Both the position numbers and the translations under genes were made by a program. Below the pieces are notes generated by a model, which was not told the origin of the DNA, ran no database searches, and worked only from the letters and a program-made list of their open reading frames with translations. DNA of 8,530 nt, taken from positions 1-8,530 of the forward strand of contig DAOVVL010000065.1 of NCBI GenBank assembly GCA_030637205.1. Reading direction: 5' to 3'. The stretch is from Thalassospiraceae bacterium (GTDB lineage Bacteria; Pseudomonadota; Alphaproteobacteria; Rhodospirillales; Magnetovibrionaceae). Each line of letters starts with the position of its first letter. Position 1 is the stretch's first letter. Of the stretch, positions 5,435-8,530 are shown piece after piece.

Positions 5435-7306
5435 ATGCTTGATTTTTTACGAAGATCCGCCTCCGGCATTATTGTGAAGACCCTGCTGGGCCTTTTGATC
5501 CTGAGTTTTGCCGCCTGGGGCATTGGCGATGTGTTCCGTTCCAAGGCCGGACGCCAGGTGGTGGCCAGCGTCGGCGAAATCGACATCCTGCCCGCTGAAT
5601 TCACCACCGAACTCAGCCGCGAGATGGACCGCCTGAAACCTATTCTTGGTCAGGACTTCACCACCGAGCAGGCAAAGTTGCTGGGCATCGGCAACGGCGT
5701 GATTGAGCGTTTGGTCAATACCCGCCTGTTCGATCTGGGCGCGCACGATTTAGGCCTCGGCATTTCCGATGGCGTGGTGTTGAGCGAAATTCGCCGCACA
5801 CCCGATTTTTTCAACGACCAGGGCCAGTTCGACCGCTTTATCTTTGATCAGCTTCTAAGGAACGCTGGCTTTACCGAAGACAGCTACGTTGCATTGATCC
5901 GTCGCAACCTCATGCGCACCCAGTACCTGTCCCCGGCAAACGATGTGGAGGTGCCCACCGTGATGGCGCGCTTGTTAGTCGAATTTGGTGATGAGCAGCG
6001 CGTGATGGAAACGGTGCGCATTGACCATGCACATCTGACCAATCTTTCACCGCCGACAAATGACGACCTGATGGCGTTTCACAAAGACAATTCACAGTTT
6101 TTCATGGCCCCGGAAACAAGACGGTTTTCGGCGTTGGTTCTGAATTCCGACGACATCGCCAAAAACATTGATGTTTCCGATGACGAACTGATGGCGACCT
6201 ATGATGATCGCATAGACGAATTTGAGACCGGCGAGCGCCGCAAGTTAAAACAAATTCTGGTTTCACAAGAAGCCGACATCAAAAAGGCACAGGCGCTGCT
6301 TTCAAGCGGAAAATCGCTGGGCGAAGCCGCAACAGCCGCCGGTGCCAATGCAAACGTTCTCGACATCGGATTTTTTGAACGCACCCAGTTGTTGGCCGAA
6401 TTGCAGGACCCCGTATTTAGCGCGGCGCTGAACACCCCCACCCAACCAATTAAATCGGTACTTGGCTGGCATATTATCGAAGTGGTGGAAACCAAAGCCG
6501 CGACGACCAAGGGGTTTGCAGAAGTTTCCAAGGACATCGCAACTGGGCTGAAAGCCGAGCGCGCACTTGATGTGATGTTTGAAATGTCGACCCAGCTGGA
6601 AGACCTGCTGGCCGGTGGCGCAACCTTTGAAGAAGCGGCACGTGAACTGGGCCTGAGCGTTTCCAGTGCTGAAATTGATGCAACCGGGCGCACACTAGCC
6701 GGTAAGTTTGCCGACGTTGAGTTCGCATCCGACATGGTAACGCCTGTTTTTGTCAACACGATTGGCGATGACATCCCGGTGCTTGAAAGCACCGACGGCA
6801 AGGGCTTCTTTGCTGTGCGCATTGACGACATCTTCGCCCCCAGCCTGAAACCATTTGCTGAAGTGAGCGTCGCGGTTGAAGCGCGCTTTAAGGCCGACGG
6901 CCAGTCCACCCGCGCGGCCAAACTGGCAGAAACGCTGATGCAATCTGTTCAGGGTGGAAAGAACTTAAGCGATGCGGCCAAAACCTTAGGGTTGACCAGC
7001 AAAATAACGCAGCCGTTCAACCGCGAAGGTGCGGGCCTGAAACTTCCCCTGCCCACCAACATGCTGAACGATGCCTTTCGCATCAAGGTTGGCGACAGCA
7101 CCAGTGCCACCGGTACCGGCGCGCATGTGGTGGCCACGTTAAAAGAAATTCGCCCGGCCAATACATCGGACCAGGGCGCGCTTGATGCGGCGTCGGGGCA
7201 AGTCCTGAACCAATTGCGTTCTGATCTTCTGGACCAGCTTTCGGCGGCGCTGCGTCTTAAACACACCGTTAGCATTAATCGCGCTGTGCTGGACGACGTA
7301 TATTAA
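5435..7306 (+). CDS. ppiD: Membrane-anchored SurA/PpiD-type periplasmic chaperone (peptidyl-prolyl isomerase family)
   Basis: PpiD-family proteins are tethered to the inner membrane and help newly exported proteins fold in the periplasm near the Sec exit. The product is 623 aa, typical for the family. A short cytoplasmic start with Arg6-Arg7 precedes one uncleaved membrane helix (about 11-30, GIIVKTLLGLLILSFAAWGI), followed by a SurA_N-like helical chaperone domain (about 40-180). A parvulin-like domain spans about 265-353, seen as LKQILV (271-276), a GFFERTQL segment (312-319), DPVFSAAL (325-332) and GWHIIEVVE (344-352). A long helical C-terminal region follows. The first parvulin motif has Gln273 where active parvulins have His, so isomerase activity may be lost, as in E. 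coli PpiD. The AAAGG at 5418-5422 is a weak ribosome site 12 nt from the ATG. The promoter is at 5358-5386, and trpE follows after 32 bp. Family assignment is firm, but orthology to E. coli PpiD is less certain. Confidence 0.9.
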   Translation: MLDFLRRSASGIIVKTLLGLLILSFAAWGIGDVFRSKAGRQVVASVGEIDILPAEFTTELSREMDRLKPILGQDFTTEQAKLLGIGNGVIERLVNTRLFDLGAHDLGLGISDGVVLSEIRRTPDFFNDQGQFDRFIFDQLLRNAGFTEDSYVALIRRNLMRTQYLSPANDVEVPTVMARLLVEFGDEQRVMETVRIDHAHLTNLSPPTNDDLMAFHKDNSQFFMAPETRRFSALVLNSDDIAKNIDVSDDELMATYDDRIDEFETGERRKLKQILVSQEADIKKAQALLSSGKSLGEAATAAGANANVLDIGFFERTQLLAELQDPVFSAALNTPTQPIKSVLGWHIIEVVETKAATTKGFAEVSKDIATGLKAERALDVMFEMSTQLEDLLAGGATFEEAARELGLSVSSAEIDATGRTLAGKFADVEFASDMVTPVFVNTIGDDIPVLESTDGKGFFAVRIDDIFAPSLKPFAEVSVAVEARFKADGQSTRAAKLAETLMQSVQGGKNLSDAAKTLGLTSKITQPFNREGAGLKLPLPTNMLNDAFRIKVGDSTSATGTGAHVVATLKEIRPANTSDQGALDAASGQVLNQLRSDLLDQLSAALRLKHTVSINRAVLDDVY

Positions 7307-7338
7307 CGCCCAATTGAAAACAGACTGGCCCGCCCCTG

Positions 7339-8530
7339 ATGGACCTTAGACCGACCCTTTCAGAATTTGAAAAAACCTACGACCAGGGCAAGGCGCAGGT
7401 GGTGTGGGCACCGTTGATCGCTGACCTCGACACCCCGGTGACGGCGTTTCTTAAACTGGCTAAATCGCAGCCGCGCAGCTTCCTGATGGAATCGGTCGAG
7501 GGCGGCGCCAAACGTGGGCGTTATTCATTTATCGGCATCCGCCCCGATCTGGTGTGGCGCTGCAAAGGCAACGTGGCCGAGATCAACTTAGATCCTGAAA
7601 CCAGCCCCGATACGTTCGATCTGTGCGAAGTATCAAAATCCGAAGGCGCGCTCAATTCACTGCGCGCGCTGCTCGCTGCTTCGCGCATCGACATGCCCGA
7701 TGGCCTGCCGCCGATGGCAGCAGGCTTGGTCGGTTACATGGCGTATGACACCGTGCGGCTGGTGGAAAACATTCCCGATCAAAACCCGGATGTTCTGGAC
7801 CTGCCCGATGGCCAGTTCCTGCGCCCGACGGTTACGGCCATTTTTGATAACGTCAAAGACACCGTCTTTATCGTGACCCCGGTGTGGTTTGATAAAAACA
7901 TCGCTGCCGGTGCCGCGTTTGATCTGGCCCAGGACCGCTTGGCAAAAGTGGTCGGTGATTTTGAAAGCCAAACTAGTAATCTGGCCCAGACCCAACCCGG
8001 TGTGCAGGCGCTGGACGACCTGCCCGACCCGGTTTCCAACATGAAGGAAAGCACCTTTCACGCCATGGTCGACAAGGCCAAAGAATATATTCTGGCCGGG
8101 GATGTTTTTCAGGTGGTGTTGTCGCAACGCTTCAAGCTGCCGTTCACGCTTAAACCCTTTTTGTTTTATCGCGCGCTCAGGCGGGTGAACCCGTCGCCGT
8201 TTATGTTTCTGCTAAAGAGCCCGGATTGCGTGCTGATCGGGTCTTCTCCGGAGATTATGTGCAGAGTAGAGGACGGTATAGTAACCAATCGGCCATTGGC
8301 AGGGACACGTCGGCGCGGCAAAACAGAAGCTGAAGATAAGGCGCTGGAAGAAGAGCTGTTGGCTGATCCGAAAGAACGGGCAGAGCATGTGATGCTGGTC
8401 GATCTGGGACGAAACGACGTTGGGCGTGTGGCAGAGGCGGGGACAGTAGCATTATCCGATTTAATGAGCATCGAACGCTACTCTCATGTCATGCATATCT
8501 GCTCAAACGTTACAGGGAAATTGGGTCCGG
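7339..8530 (+). CDS. trpE: Anthranilate synthase component I (partial, 3' end outside window)
   Basis: TrpE turns chorismate into anthranilate using ammonia from its TrpG amidotransferase partner, the first committed step of tryptophan synthesis. There are 397 complete codons before the edge, against about 500 expected, so the C-terminus is missing. The N-terminal regulatory part carries FLMESVEGG (48-56), the region that binds feedback tryptophan, and GRYSFIG (60-66). The chorismate-binding domain begins near 240 with DVFQVVLSQRF (255-265), NPSPFMFLL (284-292), SSPEIM (302-307), RPLAGTRRRG (318-327), DPKERAEH (343-350), LVDLGRNDVGRV (353-364) and SIERYSHVMH (377-386). An in-frame TGA at 7315-7317 leaves ATG 7339 as the first good start, though it has no clear Shine-Dalgarno sequence. 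It lies 32 bp after ppiD, probably in one transcript, with no room for a leader-peptide attenuator. Codon use changes sharply from about 8212. Confidence 0.95.
   Translation, partial: MDLRPTLSEFEKTYDQGKAQVVWAPLIADLDTPVTAFLKLAKSQPRSFLMESVEGGAKRGRYSFIGIRPDLVWRCKGNVAEINLDPETSPDTFDLCEVSKSEGALNSLRALLAASRIDMPDGLPPMAAGLVGYMAYDTVRLVENIPDQNPDVLDLPDGQFLRPTVTAIFDNVKDTVFIVTPVWFDKNIAAGAAFDLAQDRLAKVVGDFESQTSNLAQTQPGVQALDDLPDPVSNMKESTFHAMVDKAKEYILAGDVFQVVLSQRFKLPFTLKPFLFYRALRRVNPSPFMFLLKSPDCVLIGSSPEIMCRVEDGIVTNRPLAGTRRRGKTEAEDKALEEELLADPKERAEHVMLVDLGRNDVGRVAEAGTVALSDLMSIERYSHVMHICSNVTGKLGP

Noticed and set aside
6199..6921. Minus-strand open frame of 240 codons inside ppiD
   Set aside because: It is a low-complexity, Ser/Ala-rich translation typical of an antisense shadow, and ppiD is complete and coherent over the same bases.
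7657..8127. Minus-strand open frame of 156 codons opposite trpE
   Set aside because: The plus strand encodes continuous TrpE motifs here. The antisense product has no family features.

Overview
The window is a housekeeping stretch of an alphaproteobacterial chromosome, probably from the Rhodospirillales or a close relative. Three things suggest this: the protein sequences, the gene order tpiA-secG-pyrG-kdsA-eno on the minus strand (familiar from that class), and a divergent ppiD-trpE pair on the plus strand. A Kdo-8-phosphate synthase implies a Gram-negative cell with Kdo-containing lipopolysaccharide. Base composition is moderately GC-rich. The assignment rests on recognising sequences and synteny, not on a database search.

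Minus strand, reading right to left. tpiA (triose-phosphate isomerase, 4493-5254) is followed after 136 bp by secG (translocon subunit, 4018-4356), which carries an 11-glycine tract. A strong intrinsic terminator (3948-3980) closes the secG transcript. About 20 bp beyond it is a good candidate promoter for pyrG (CTP synthase, 2262-3890), placed so close to the start codon that the mRNA would be leaderless or nearly so. pyrG, kdsA (1396-2241) and eno (99-1376) are separated by only 20 and 19 bp. kdsA and eno have strong Shine-Dalgarno sequences in those gaps, so the three look like one operon. The first 98 bp, downstream of eno, hold a pair of 9-bp direct repeats and a weak hairpin but no gene I can support.

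Plus strand. A 180-bp divergent intergenic region (5255-5434) carries a sigma70-like promoter for ppiD (5435-7306), a membrane-anchored SurA/PpiD-type periplasmic chaperone with a degenerate parvulin domain. trpE (anthranilate synthase component I) begins 32 bp later at 7339 and runs off the right edge after 397 complete codons, so it is partial.

The genes link central metabolism (tpiA and eno in glycolysis), supply of CTP and PEP for envelope synthesis (PyrG gives CTP, enolase gives PEP, KdsA consumes PEP, and CTP later activates Kdo), protein export (SecG, PpiD) and tryptophan synthesis. I see no mobile element, CRISPR array, tRNA or rRNA, and no sign of a new multi-gene system. The points most worth checking are an abrupt codon-usage change inside trpE from about 8212 to the edge, the apparently leaderless pyrG start behind a terminator, and the trinucleotide repeat in secG.
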